From NCBI GenBank assembly GCA_032871835.1, contig CM065300.1, forward strand, positions 72,400,017-72,464,016: a DNA stretch of 64,000 nt. Direction: 5' to 3'. The notes beneath the pieces were generated by a model. That model was not told the DNA's origin. It searched no databases and saw only the letters and a program-made list of their open reading frames with translations. Shown piece after piece: positions 21,940 to 33,982 of this stretch. Numbering within the stretch: position 1 is the stretch's first letter; each line of letters opens with the position of its first letter. This DNA comes from Dipteronia dyeriana (taxonomy: Eukaryota; Streptophyta; Magnoliopsida; Sapindales; Sapindaceae). Made by a program: the position numbers and the translations under genes.

Positions 21940-23160
21940 TGTGTTTCAAAACAAAAGTGAAATGTTATAGATAAGCTGACCAAGATACATGTCAAGCCGA
22001 AATCTTGTCTTGACTGTGGAGCTACTTCAAGGCTTTGTGATTGGTATAGAGGATGAATTCTCGATGGAAAAGGTAATGCCTCTAATGCTTTACGGCTTGA
22101 ACCACAACATAAAATTCGATGTCATAGGTGTTGTACCGTGCTCACGCCCTTACAAGCTTCTCACTGAAATGGCCACTGGTTTGCTTGCTTGGCTCAACAC
22201 GGCTCCGATGCCTACCTTAGAGGTATTACTATAGAGCTCGAAAGGTTATGAAAAAACTAGTAGGGCGAATATAGGGGTTGCAGTCAACCTTTCTTTGATG
22301 AGTCAGAATGCTTCCTCTACTTTGTGAGTCCACTCAAATTTCTCTCCCTTCATGCAATCAGTGATTGGTGACATGATACTACTGAAATACGAGATGAAAT
22401 ACCGATGGAAGGCAGCTAGTCCATGGAAGATTTGCTCCAATGTGATACTTTTGGGCAAGGCCATTGTCTAACGGCTTTGATTTTTGAATCGTCTACTTGT
22501 AAACCTTTTCCAGAAATCTTGTACCCTAAAAATAACACTTCAGCTATCATGAAGACACATTTTTGAATTTACACGACTAGTTTCTCCATGTGAAGTACAC
22601 TTAATACCTTATGTATGTGCTTTAGGTGGATTTCATGGTGTGGACTGTAAATCAAGATATCGTTGAAATATGCAACGATGAATTTTCTAATGAATGGTCG
22701 TAAGGCTTGGTTTATTACTCATATAAAAATACTCAGTGCATTTGATAGGCCGAAAGGCATGACCAACCATTCGTACCCTCTCATGTTTTGAACACGTTTT
22801 CCACTCGTCCCTAGGCCAGATTCATATCTGATGATATCTGCTTTTCAAGTCTAACTTAGTAAACAATGTTGCCCCACATAGTTGATCTAGTAGGTCATCC
22901 AGTCGTGGAATCAGAAACTTGTACCTCATTGTGACGTTATTGATTACACGACTGTCCATACACATTCTCTAAGACCCATCTTTTTATGGAATTAAGAGAG
23001 CCGATACTGCACACGGGCTGAGGCTCTTTCGGATGTAGCCTTTGGTGAGCAACCCTTCAGCCTGACTTCAAAGTGCCTCATGTTCATTGGGACTCATTTG
23101 GTAGTGTGGTCAATTATTTAGCATCACCCCCTGATTCTAAGTCGATCTGGTGCTGAATGT
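21940..23160 (-). pseudogene. RT and RNase H region of the gypsy element
   Basis: Minus-strand RT blocks appear in order: [37 protein letters not shown], then the catalytic box at 22659-22670, which reads YFND instead of YFDD, followed by ILIYSPHHEIHLKHI. The RNase H part (about 21950-22330) is more decayed. Loss of one catalytic Asp plus multiple stops makes it inactive. It lies between protease and integrase. Confidence 0.8.
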
Positions 23161-23690
23161 CTTATAGTGGTGGAAGTTTGTCAGGTAGTTCTTAAGGGAA
23201 CACATCCGAAAATTTAATGAGTATAGGGGTAGCGGCTTGAGGGACATTGATCTTGGTTATTACTTCTTTGTTCAGTAGTACAAAAACTATTGTGGCATCC
23301 TTCATTTCCAATTCGAACATAGCAAATGAAAAGAGATTGGTACCTTTTGTGAACTTGGGTTTCTCTGTGGCCTTGCTAGAGAGTAACATAATACTGGTGT
23401 TGTTGAATAGGAAAGTATAGGTGTTTTTAAAACCATCGTGTTGCACCTTCTGATCATATTGCCACAACCTTCCGAGTAACAAGTGACAGGCATCCATATG
23501 GACCATGTCGCACAATGCTTGATCCCTGTAAATTGTGCCCATTGAAAAAGAAATGAGTGCCCGTTGCGTCATTGTTACTTCACCCCCTTTCTGAAGCTAT
23601 ACCAATTGATACGGCTTTGGATGCTTCTCTATTTTAAGTCCTAACTTCTGTACCGCTTCAGCCGATATAATATTTTCACAACTCCCTCTG
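23161..23690 (-). pseudogene. Protease region of the gypsy element
   Basis: The minus-strand frame 23572-23192 encodes RALISFSMGTIYRDQALCDM, then VHMDACHLLLGRLWQYD (a variant of the conserved 'DACHLLLGRPWQ' end of plant gypsy protease), a variable linker, and KFSDVFP at the start of the RT domain. The active-site Asp lies upstream in a decayed stretch. Confidence 0.75.
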
Positions 23691-24928
23691 TTAGTGATAT
23701 ACCTGCATACCTTGCCTAGGATAGTGCAAGTTGATTGGAACACATTGTTTCGAAGCCAATCGCCTTCGTCGTTTTGTGGCGTCAGCTATGTACATCATAT
23801 CACCAACAAGGGACCCGAGTCACCCTCTACCATGTCTTCTCTAACGGTCTCGTCTTCATCGAACTGTGGCGCCTCTCTACTCTCCGTATCCACATCTTCA
23901 CCGTCTTCCGTGAACAAGGCCTTCTTTCTCACCTTTCTACATTCTGACTATCATTAGTAAACTTCGCCACAACTGAAACAAATGTAGGCTGCTTGATGAT
24001 GTTCTAGGCTACTGGTTTGTGTTAGGGTTTGGACACGGTGCGTCCCTGCTGCTGCCCACCACTGTTTGATTTCCTAAAATTTTTGTAGTGCTATTACTAG
24101 TTTTGATTTGCCTCATTGTGCCTCCGCTATTATTCGTCCATTGTCCTCTACCGGCCCGCCGTGTCATGGTCTTCTCTACCTGTAATGCTCTTTAATATGC
24201 CTCTGAATAACCAGATCAAAAAGGTTCACCACGTCTAGGATTTGTGAGCGTAGTCCTCTGCAATACCTAGAAACCAACTAGTCTTGTGTTTCCTGAATGT
24301 CATTGCACACTAGCAATTATGGGAGTACTAATCGACCTTCTGTAATCCTTGTCGCAAATTCTATAATCTCTGATATATCAGTTTCTGAAAATTATGGGGT
24401 AAGAACTCTGCTCGCATCTTTCTTTTCATCTTTTCCCAATCTATGATTTTTGGTTTTCCAGAATGATTTCGGGTAAGCTTGAGCTACTGCCATCATGCGG
24501 TTGCCCGCCCCAGAAGCCGAGTCGCCACCAAGGTTATCCTTACGTTCACCGAAACATTTTTGAATTCTAAAAATTCTTCCTGAACTCCGACCCACTCAAG
24601 AAACTCTTCTGATTGCAGGTTTTCTTGACAGACCAGGACTTCTATCTGTATGCATAACTCCTACCGTTGGCTATCTTCACGTTCATGTGTCTGTCGATAT
24701 CGTTGCGACACCTCTTCTTCCTTGTCACTCTTATCGTCTCCTCCTCCATAAGGATTATGAGCTTGGAAGGGGTTTTGGTTGGCGATTAACATCGCAAGTT
24801 GCTCGGTTAATTGCCTAACTTGCTGCTTCAATTGTGCCATGCGGTCATGGTCAATGGCTTCTTCTATATGGACCTAATTTGGTTGACATCTCTTCGGCAA
24901 CATGTCAATGGTGTTTCGAGCGAACCTA
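23691..24928 (-). pseudogene. gag region of the gypsy element
   Basis: Near 23965-24000 the minus strand has CFSCGEVY...SECRK, a zinc knuckle with its His region damaged by stops. It is followed by an acidic linker toward protease. A further gag frame (24595-24392) encodes MGRSSGRIFRIQKCFGERK and a Ser/Gly-rich part. Frames are fragmentary. Confidence 0.6.
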
Positions 24929-24940
24929 GCTCTGATACCA
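24929..24940 (-). other. Primer-binding site of the gypsy element
   Basis: The minus strand reads TGGTATCAGAGC next to the 5' LTR end. It is the initiator-methionine tRNA primer sequence. Confidence 0.8.
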
Positions 24941-24941
24941 A

Positions 24942-25570
24942 ACTAGCGCAGCGACAACTTAAACACGAAAACACATACTCATTGATTCGAACAACCTACT
25001 GAAAACGAATAATTTTTACGCACAAACTATAGTTGTCAGGCTTCAATTAAGCCACTCTAAACAAAATGAAATAAATGGACAGTTAAAGAAATGATCTCTG
25101 AATTTATTCAATATTCACCGTCCTCCAAATGGAAATGGTTACAATGTAAAATAAATAGAGCAAGAAAGCTAATTCTGAAAGCTAAAAACTCTAAACCAAG
25201 TTGAACTCTATCTAAACAAGAATTCTTTATTAAACGAAACTCTAAGACTCATTAACCTAAACTAATTAAAATTCATGCCAACTCACACAAGTCTTGCCAC
25301 CTCGCGAAGCGGTACACACACATCACTCAGCAAACTCAACACTTGGCCATTTCATGGACAGCCTTCTAGCCTTGTTGTGATCCCTTCCCTCCATAAAATC
25401 CATTGTCATAGTTGTTGTTTCATCATAAACCGAATACAACATATAAGAATATATAAAGATGGATTTAGATCATACCCTTGATGCTAACTCCTTTGTTTCT
25501 TTAAGTTTTATTCCGATTACTAACTACCAACTCTTCCTCGCTATGTCTCGCGATCCGGCAATTGTGTTTG
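24942..25570 (-). mobile_element. 5' LTR of the gypsy element
   Basis: It starts beside the primer-binding site and shares about 65 bp with the 3' remnant at 20583-20655. The outer end is set by the next LTR fragment at 25571, or by a TGCCGG start near 25560. I could not fix a target duplication. Confidence 0.5.
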
Positions 25571-26130
25571 TGTTAGGATTATGCTCGATAGCAAGAGTGT
25601 AATAATGTATTTGACAATCTTTTCATATTAATAAAGTGATTTCTAGTTTAACAAATCTTATATCATTTATAGTTTAATTATTATAATTGCCAAAAGTAAA
25701 TAGTCATAAGGTCAAAAGACTATGAATAAGAAGAATTCTTCATACATCTAGATATGTATGAGGTAGACACAATTCTTTAGTTAGTCTTGAATAATATTCA
25801 CAACTTAAGATAAAAGGTTGGGCGCCTTTATCTTGTCAAAGTTGTAGATTCTTTTGCTAGCATTTGAGTGGGATCAAATGTGTTATGATGAGTCTAAAAT
25901 CATCAAAGTGTGGTGTCTTTGGGCAAAAGAATCTAGCGCACTGGATGCATTGAATTGGATCACAATGAAATACTTTATCCAGAACCGTCAATGGATAAAA
26001 AAATTTCATTTGAAGACAATCGAAGAGTCTATCTCAATCCTGAGATAAATGATGGACTTATGGTTGCAAGTGTTATCATTTGAGCTATCAATGAGTACAA
26101 TTATATAGCATAGTCTATCCTCGATAGTTT
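25571..26130 (+). mobile_element. LTR fragment related to the 31633-33982 solo LTR
   Basis: It begins TGTTAGGATTATGCTCGATAG, the U3 start of the family, now in plus orientation. It is collinear with the reverse complement of 33982 downward as far as CCTCGATAGTTT at about 26130, then diverges. The remaining 1.8 kb of LTR is absent, so it is a truncated copy. Confidence 0.8.
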
Positions 26131-26626
26131 AGACCACCAACAGAGTGAATAAGAGTATGATTTCTCATCTGGTGTCTGGTACAACACACGTGGGAACAAA
26201 AGATTAATTGTGATGAGATTGAGCTCGTGGATGGCGGAAGGGTCGGTTGGTGGGGATGGTTGTGGAGTGTCCTTTTAGGTCATAAATAATTTTTATTTTT
26301 TTCATTATTTTAATTCCGTCTTACAGGATATCGAAAGGGACGAAACATTATTTAAATATATCATCCCTACAGGATGTCTATAGTAACAAAACTTTTTATC
26401 CCTATACATTATCAATTCCAATGAACAAAATTTTGTCCCATATTATTTGTCCCTTTTGGGGATGAATTTCAATTTTTGTCTCAAAAAACTTATTACGATT
26501 CACCTGAAGCGACGTAATTTAAGATAAAAAAAAATCGTTTCAACATATCTATATGTACGAATTTTGAGCTATTGAGACAAAAAAATATATATATATCATC
26601 CCAATAACCCTTTTTTTCTTGCAGTG
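26131..26626 (-). mobile_element. CACTA (En/Spm) terminus, rest not found
   Basis: The minus strand at 26626 starts CACTGCAAGAAAAAAAGGG, the typical plant CACTA end. Subterminal words on the minus strand repeat (GGGACAAA/GGGACGAAA-like at about 26330-26470), as expected for CACTA subterminal repeats. I see no matching left end or transposase, so only a terminal fragment or short derivative is supported. The left limit is approximate. Confidence 0.45.
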
Positions 26627-27124
26627 AATTGAAAAAAATAAACTAACTAAATTTGAAACTACACTTTTATAGAACTTGCGATTGTTAAATTATATATTTC
26701 ATATTTTCATCCACTCTAGTATAGTATGACTGTATGAGTAGATTTTGGGTGGTGGAATTTTGAAGGTTGGACTTGTGGGAGTTTTGTTCGTTTTTGTTTA
26801 TTTATTATTTTTTAAAAAAGTTAATCTAAATCTTAGTATGAGTAGATTTTAAATCCAAGATAATCTTACTTAACAACAAGAGACCTTGTTCACATATGAA
26901 CTTATGGTACTCACAACATGAGATACATTTTGACTAAGGAGATTCAACCCCAAAAGGATGAGGATAAACAATAACATGCTTCAGACTCTTTTTGAAGGAT
27001 AGCAATAGGAAGGAAAAAAAAAACCCAAACAAAGTGGAGAAGACTATAGAAAAATTACAAAGCCATGTCCCATGATTTCCATCCACAATTACAAAATAAG
27101 CTGAAGTTTTTGAACTTGTTGCTA

Positions 27125-29523
27125 CTACATGCTCATAGGACTTGTTGGATCGTTAAGAGCTGCAATGGCTGTTTGGATTTTTGTCTTCAGATGCTCTCTC
27201 TCTTCTTCATCTGCCTGTAAAACAAATTTACCAAAAGAAAACAAGATTTAAAGTTTAGTTGCCATTCAAATCTTGGTATAGTGTACATATAAATACTTTT
27301 AGAGGTGCTTTTATTACTATCAAAAGTGCTTTTAAACATCCAAGAAAACAATAAATAAATAAATAAAAAAGGTGTTAAGAGTATTCTGTATATTCAAGAT
27401 TTTCATTGCTATTGAAACTTTTTGAACACTATTATCAAATGGAATTTTCCCATAAGAAGAAATAGTCAAGCTCCAGCCAAAGATATCAAATTATAATTTA
27501 AATAATGTTATTATGATAATCACAGCTATGATTTAAAATAAAAAATGCCGGATGACCTATATCACTAATGAATTAATCTCCAACATCAAAATACAATTAA
27601 TTATCAATTAAAACAAAATATTTTAATCATAGAAAAATAGATAGATAATTAAATAATGATGTCAACATCCTCTAAAATGTAATTAAAATAAGCATGGCAA
27701 GCAATTCATAAATAAAAAAATAAAAAAAAAAATAATAACTGGATTCATCATCAATTTGGGAGGTTCCCGATATAAAATCCTCCCAACATTATCTGCTGGC
27801 CCGATTTAAAAGGTTATTAAAATTAAACCAACAAAAATAGCATGATTATATATATATATATATAACACATGGTAAAGTTGAAAATAGTAAACAATTATCC
27901 ACTTAAAATTGCCTTCAAGTAAGACAAGTATTAAATTATAGAATACGACAATAATTGAGGAAGAGGATCTCTATGTGGGTAGCTCGGTAAAGAATAAAGA
28001 TTTATGGTGTGTTTTACCCAATCCTATAAGGCTATAATAATATAATAATCGAAAGCGTAGGTATCTTGACATGGACACAACTATTTAACAAGAAACTTTG
28101 GACCCATGACCCATCCATTTATAAATAATTATAGAATCGTATGTGTCTCACATATATAGTATAGTATTGAAATAATAATAAATTGAGGTGGGGGCTTGGG
28201 GAAGGTGACAGGATAACTAACTTGTCATTATGTAATGAATAACGAGGGGGAGGGAGAATTGAACCGCGTGAGGGAAGCAAGACTGCAAGAGAGAAGAATC
28301 ACATTTTACATTTGAAAATCGGTAACACGTTTCTCATTTTCGTTTCTTCCACATCCACCCTCCAAGAATCACTCACTCAGAGGAAGACAAATGGTGTAAA
28401 ATTGTAAGAACAAGTGGTGGATTCTGGATGACAACCGCTTTACTAAAGTAGTGTAGTCTCATACTCTCATGGGTAGGACCCACGTTTATTATTTTTGAGA
28501 AAACCTGCTCCCTTGATTCTTTCGCCGTTTGGTTGAAAGGAGAAGGTTGAAAAGCTAGATAATAGGAAGGGGTAGTGAAGAGTACGGACCTCGATGAAGG
28601 CGGTCTTCAAAAGCCTCCCAGCAACAGCAGTGATATTAGCAGTAATGATTTTGAGCTTTAAAGATTCAAAGGCCTCACAAAGCTTAACCATTGTGTCTCT
28701 TCTTTTACTGCACGTTATGCTCACCACTAATGTCTTGTCTCCCATTGGATTTACCCTTAGCTGCAAACATTCATTTATTTTAATTTTAATTTTATTTAAT
28801 TTTCAATCATTTGAGAACTGAGACACAAAATTCTACTACTCACTTCAAGAACTTCAATAGCTGAACTTGTTCTTGATCCTCCAGAATCATACAACTCTTC
28901 AATCTTCTTCTTCTTTGATCTCAACAGCACAGGCAATTCCTGCTCGAATTCGCATCCCATTATGTTTTTCTTTAATTTTCCAGATTCAAGCTCCACTATC
29001 TCGTCCTGGATTCTCTTCTCTTGCTCCTGCAATTCTTGAATGTAATTAATCGCGTCTTTGATTATCGACGCCTTGTCCATCTGATAATATTATAATAATT
29101 CAAAAAAAAAAAAAATCAGATCATGATCATGATCAGACAGCTCACAGCGAAACAGAGAGAGAGTTTTATATATATATATATATATATTTAATTTTACCTT
29201 GGTGATGTTTGGAACCACTGCTCTGAGAGCAAAGAGTCTCTCGTTAAGCTTCTTCCTTCGATTTCTCTCCGAAACGATGTTCTTAGAAGCAGCCGTCGAC
29301 GCTGCTCCGTCCGGCGAACTCGAATCGTAGTATCCAGAGAAGGCCTCCTCGATCCCCCAACTGCACAAGTCAAATTTACAACAAGCTCTGTAAAAACAGA
29401 CGGCAAAAAAAAAAAGAGAGATAAAAATCTAGGTGTAGAAGATTTGAATAATTACTCGAATTCTTCATTTTGGAAGAACAATTTGGTGTTGAAGTAATGT
29501 TTGTACTCATCAATGTTTTCCAT
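27125..29523 (-). CDS. bHLH35: bHLH35/bHLH27-like transcription factor
   Basis: Nuclear bHLH regulator, 242 aa, in five exons on the minus strand: 29523-29456, 29360-29198, 29080-28844, 28760-28590 and 27214-27125 (stop TAG). All introns are GT-AG and total 729 coding bases in frame. Residues 48-95 form the bHLH. The basic region ends [13 protein letters not shown] with Glu54 and Arg58 for E-box contact; the usual His is Asn50. The loop is split by an intron at ITK/MDKASI, a conserved position. Coiled-coil residues follow helix 2 ([18 protein letters not shown]), then a Lys patch ([10 protein letters not shown]). Residues 157-213 form an ACT-like C-terminal domain. Arabidopsis bHLH35 is of similar size; bHLH27 is the close alternative, and I infer the subfamily, not the function. 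It looks intact. Confidence 0.88.
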
Positions 29524-29627
29524 GGAGAGTGTGTTTGAGAATTGAGAGAGATTTGGTTTGGATGCTTTCGTGAGATCAAAGTTTTTTTTTTTTTTTTTTG
29601 TTAGAATTTTTTGAAGACTTGTTGAAA

Positions 29628-29635
29628 TTTATATA
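29628..29635 (-). promoter_or_regulatory. TATA box of the bHLH gene
   Basis: TATATAAA on the minus strand, 105 bp upstream of the ATG at 29523. This places transcription start near 29600 and gives a 5' UTR of about 75-80 bases. A 19-base T run (plus strand) at 29582-29600 lies at that start region. Confidence 0.6.
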
Positions 29636-29658
29636 GACGAGCAAAGGAAGAATTTGGA

Positions 29659-29666
29659 CCACGTGG
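29659..29666. promoter_or_regulatory. G-box upstream of the bHLH gene
   Basis: The palindrome CCACGTGG lies about 25 bp upstream of the TATA box. CACGTG is bound by plant bZIP and bHLH factors, including light, jasmonate and ABA regulators. More ACGT cores occur at about 29750 and 29776. Binding is inferred. Confidence 0.55.
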
Positions 29667-30584
29667 GGTGCTTTTGGTTGTTACTTACTTCCAGGAAAGA
29701 TCTTAACCGTCCACTCAGTCTGTCATTTACACGGTCACCGTATGAACACCACGTATGTGTATTCTTATTAATCTACGTGCTTTTACGGCGATTCTATCGT
29801 ACGCGCTATCATAACTAAATGGGTGGTTCATCGCTTTGATGATTAACAGTTGGACCAATAGTCAACTTTATTTTATATATGTCACGTCTCAATAAAAATA
29901 TAACAAAATTTCATCGGGTTACTTTATTAGTTGTTCAAGTCAGTAAGTCACAATTAACAATTAAATTTTTAAAAAACTTGGGCAAGTATCAAAAAGCGTC
30001 CCCTACTTTTTCTTATTTGCAAATATTATCATTTTGACCAAACTAGCCTTCATATCTTTTCAAAAATACCTAATATTTTTTATGTCTGTTTAGAAGCGAT
30101 CAAACCGGTCTCCCTCATGCTCACGTTCAAACCTAATGATTGACTTTATATAATTTAAGGAAGAAATCAATTTTTGTCTCCCTAGTTTTACCTATTACAC
30201 AATCCGGTCCCTCTACCTCCAATATTGTCTTGACAGGTCCTTAACGTTATCAAATAACTGTATTTTCGTCTCTACTGTTAGATTTCATTTGGATTTTCAA
30301 TGATTCTGTCAAAGATAAAAGGGTAAAAACATAACTTACATAATTAATGGTATATTACTAATTGAAAAATCAAAAAACAATTAAAAAAATTGTTTTATTA
30401 AGTAAACTAATATTAATTGATGATAGAAAAAAAATAATAATAAGTAAAATGGATTTACTACCACAACCACCACCATCTAGGCAAACCCATTATTCACTCT
30501 CTCACCGTCTATCTCTCTCTCTCCCTTTTGATTTCTTCTTTCTTTGTAAATCAATCTCTCTCTCTCTCACTCACCCAAATCTAA

Positions 30585-30999
30585 GAACATCTCCGATGCA
30601 AATATGTATTTGGAGATACTTAAAAGTTAGAAAAACTCTCTCCAATGCAATTATTTAACTTTAATATGGAGATGATGTGATAAGAAAAATGTTAGAGAAT
30701 ATGGAGTTGGGTTTCTAATTCTAGAAACTCTTGTAGAAATACTGATTAGGATTTCTAACTTTTTCCACCAATAATATTAAAGCTCATTTAATTGTATAAT
30801 AAAAGATGGGAGAAAATGAAATACTTGTTTTAATATGATTGGTCATAAAATGAATGCATATTTGGCTTTCGATAATTGCATTGGAGATTTGAATATTCAT
30901 TTCTCTAAAAAAAAATTAAAAGTGGGCCAATAATAAATAGAAATGTTGATGTGCTACTATTTAGAAACTCAAAAATGCATATTTGCATTGGAGATGCTC
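30585..30999. mobile_element. Harbinger/Tourist-like MITE in the MULE
   Basis: 415 bp. The inverted repeats are left GAACATCTCCGATGCAAATATG and right (reverse complement) GAGCATCTCCAATGCAAATATG, longer than 20 bp each. It is flanked by TAA (30582-30584) and TAG (31000-31002), a slightly decayed 3-bp duplication. No coding capacity. Confidence 0.8.
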
Positions 31000-31002
31000 T
31001 AG

Positions 31003-31632
31003 TCTCTCAAACACTCAATCATCTTTTCCCCACAATCATTTCCATCCAAAACCCTAGCCACACAAACCCAAACAATCAACCTCAAATCAATCTCCGCCGC
31101 CGTCACGAATCACCCTTTCCACCGCCGATCTCTTCGTCAGCGTCAGAGTAGAGATTGACGTTTGATCTTCTCCGGGCCACCGCCGAGAAGATCGATATCA
31201 AACCCCACTACCATTGATAAAAACAGAGGGTTTGATTTGTATAGGTTTGGCGTTTGATCTTTATGGGTAATTTTTTTTTTCCATGGTTTGATTTGTATTT
31301 TTTTTCTCTTTTAAGATCTGTTTTTGGTTTTCTGGTGGTGGTCGTCGTTGTGTAGTGGTAGTGGTGATGGTGGTGGCTGGATTTTGGGGATGGTGATGGT
31401 GATGTGTGTTAATGATTGGGTCTGGTTTTGTGGTTGGTGATAGGTGGATTTCACAGAATCCATTGCTAAAAAACAGAGGGTTTGATTTGTATGGGTTTGG
31501 TGTTTGATCTTTATGGGTTTATTTATTTTTTTCATAGGTTTGATTTGTATTTTTTTTTCCTAGGTTTGATTTGTATATTTGTTTTTTTTTCTTTTTAAGA
31601 TGGGTTTTTGATTTTTTTAGTGGTGGTGGTGG
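31003..31632. other. GC-rich gene-like insert and duplicated block of the MULE
   Basis: From 31003 a plant 5'-UTR-like stretch (ACAATC, CCCTAGCC words) leads into a GC-rich block (31090-31190, CCGCCGCCG, CGTCAGCGTCAG). From about 31226 a block with GGGTTTGATTTGTAT, GTGGTGATGGTGGTGGC and GGATTTCAC is repeated at about 31477-31632 and continues past the solo LTR to about 34100. No protein domain could be recognised. Confidence 0.5.
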
Positions 31633-33982
31633 TGTATGGAAAATCGCACAACGGAAGCGTGAAAATTAGGGTTTGGTATATTTTAAAAAAATTCCTTTTT
31701 AATAGAAAAAACATTAACCTTAGATTAATTGACGTAAATTAAAAGTATCGTACCTTTTTCTTGTGACGATTGAACTAGCACTGAATTGAATCCGTAAAAT
31801 CTTACAATACAATCACCAACGCGAATCACTTAGAAGTGTGAGCTCCCTTTCTTTAAATTGTATACATCGGGATGGAAACAAATAAAATCTCTTTCTTTTA
31901 TCAGTCACAATAATCCTCTAAGAGAAAACCCAAGAACGTTCGGTCACTTGTGAATTATCAATCTATTTGATGGAAACTCATGTGAACCCGATTCGATTTT
32001 TATACACAAAACACTTTCGATGTAAAGGATACTAGTGCACTATTGAATACAAAAAATTTCCCCTTTTCTTTTCTTATTGACCAAATTTAATACACAATAT
32101 CTATGAGTTAGCTGAATTTTATCTATAGCAAAAACTAAATTTTTTCCTCTCTCAAAATTCGCTCACTAGGCCAATTTCTCTCTCATAAAACCCTAGCCTT
32201 AGTCGAAAATTCACATAGAATTAAGCCTTGGTCGAAATTTATGAGTAGTATATATAGGAGACCAAATCCTCTCCTAAGAAGAATTTACTTGGTAGGTAAG
32301 AATCCTTTCCTTATATGGATTTACTTGGTTACCAATAATCCTTTTTTTAAAAAAAAAATCCTTTAAAAAGAAAATCCTTAAAAAAAAATCCTTTTAAAAA
32401 AAAAAAAACTTTTCTACACCAAGACTCCTAATCCAACTCAAATAGTGTATTTATTCAATAATCAATTATTGAATATAAATTAAAATGTGACTAAATCAAA
32501 AACTTCACAATTTGACCAATTATCAATTAGAGCTTTAATAGTAATCAAATACTTCCTAATTTGACTAGATAAACTTATCAAATATAGTATTTGATATTTA
32601 TCATATTGCCAACAATAATATAACTCTAGGAGACCATCTTCTATTATGAAAAAGATTTTGACTTTTAATTAATTGATTAATTAATTAATTTTCATTTAAT
32701 TAAATAATAAAATATAAAACAATATTTAAGACTAATAAATAGTCCCTTACCGCCCAAGCCAATATATATGGGCCAATATTATTTTTTCTATTTTATTAAA
32801 TCCATTGAACATTAATAAAAAGTCCACATGTGAACTAGACCCATTCTTACTAAAAAAGAAACAAGTCCACATGCCTTAATACAATTCTAGATGGACCCAT
32901 AAATTGGTCCGATATAATATATCAAGTGATCCATACAAGTTCGTGTGGATTGTGGATCTTGCCGGGCTATCTAAATTTAAGCTCCAATAGACGCAACCCA
33001 ATCACAATCAACAAATGATTCATTTAGGTATGATATATTAATTTTAGTTCATTCCACTAAAGAACTAAAATTGAACTCTTAAATAAAGATGGAATAAGTT
33101 AATATTGCTCATTCACAGCATAGACAATCTTAATGGAGATAGTGTATCCTCGTGAAGAACATCAGTAATTGCCAAGAGCTCATAGACCGCATATAGCTCT
33201 CCTAGTTACCATATTGACTCATATGACCACATTTTGAACTTGAATATTTTGACTTGTCCAGAAGTCATATTTCAATAGACGCTATTGAAAACTTAACTTT
33301 AAAATATAATATCCAATACCTCAAAACATCTATATGATGATATTCTACTCTCATTTAATAAATGGAGTCACAATGTCCATATCTATAAATGAAGTCCTCC
33401 ATCGCTTAACAAATAAATACCACCAAACTATCGAAGATAGACTATGCTATATAATCGTACTCATTGATAGCTCAAATGATAGCACTTGCAACTATAAGTC
33501 CATCATTTATCTAAGGATTGAGATAGACTCCCTGATTGTCTTCAAGTGAAATTTTTTATCCATTGACGGTTCTGGATAAAGTATTTCACTGTGATCCTAT
33601 CTAATGCACCCAGTGCACTAGATTCTTTTACCTAAAGACACCACACTTTGAGGTTTTAGACTCATCATAATACATTTGATCACACTCAAATGTTAGCAAA
33701 AGAATCTACAACTTTGACAAGATAAAGGCGCCCAACCTTTATCTTAAGTTATGAATATTATTCAAGACTAACTAAAGAATTATGTCTACCTCATACATAT
33801 CCAGATGTACGAACAGTTCTTCTTTTATCATAGTCTTTTAACCTTATGATTATTTACTTTTGTTAATTATAATAATTAAACTATAAATACTATAAGATTT
33901 GTTAAACTATAAATCACTTTATTAATATAAAAATATTGTGAAATACATTATTATACTCTTACTATTGAGCATAATCCCAACA
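31633..33982 (-). mobile_element. Solo LTR, 2350 bp, TSD GGTGG
   Basis: It is bounded by TGTATGG (31633) and CCCAACA (33982) and flanked by GGTGG at 31628-31632 and 33983-33987. In minus orientation it begins TGTTGGGATTATGCTC and ends ...TCCATACA. It is the longest copy of the family present at 13146-15082, 16476-17856 and 25571-26130. No internal domain is present, so the element was removed by LTR-LTR recombination. It splits the second copy of the MULE's internal repeat. An imperfect A-rich block (32345-32410) lies inside. Confidence 0.9.

Larger units (their letters stand above)
20583..25570 (-). mobile_element. Decayed Ty3-gypsy element, full span
   Basis: The minus-strand order is 5' LTR (24942-25570), primer-binding site (24929-24940), gag, protease, RT, RNase H, integrase, and a short 3' LTR remnant (20583-20655). 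Integrase after RT defines Ty3-gypsy. The GRLWQYD protease end and the VGEYNKL...IRTADVFYVKHLLPFHED integrase tail resemble plant chromovirus-type pol; no chromodomain is visible because the pol end is fused to LTR sequence. The element has many stops and shifts. It lies exactly where the copia 5' LTR is interrupted. Confidence 0.75.

Noticed and set aside
29090..29406. Alternative minus-strand frames over bHLH exon 2
   Set aside because: They run into introns and overlap the true exon; the spliced frame has matching phases and conserved motifs.
30362..30658. 98-codon frame in the MULE
   Set aside because: It consists of CT-rich leader-like sequence and runs into a MITE; no domain was recognised.
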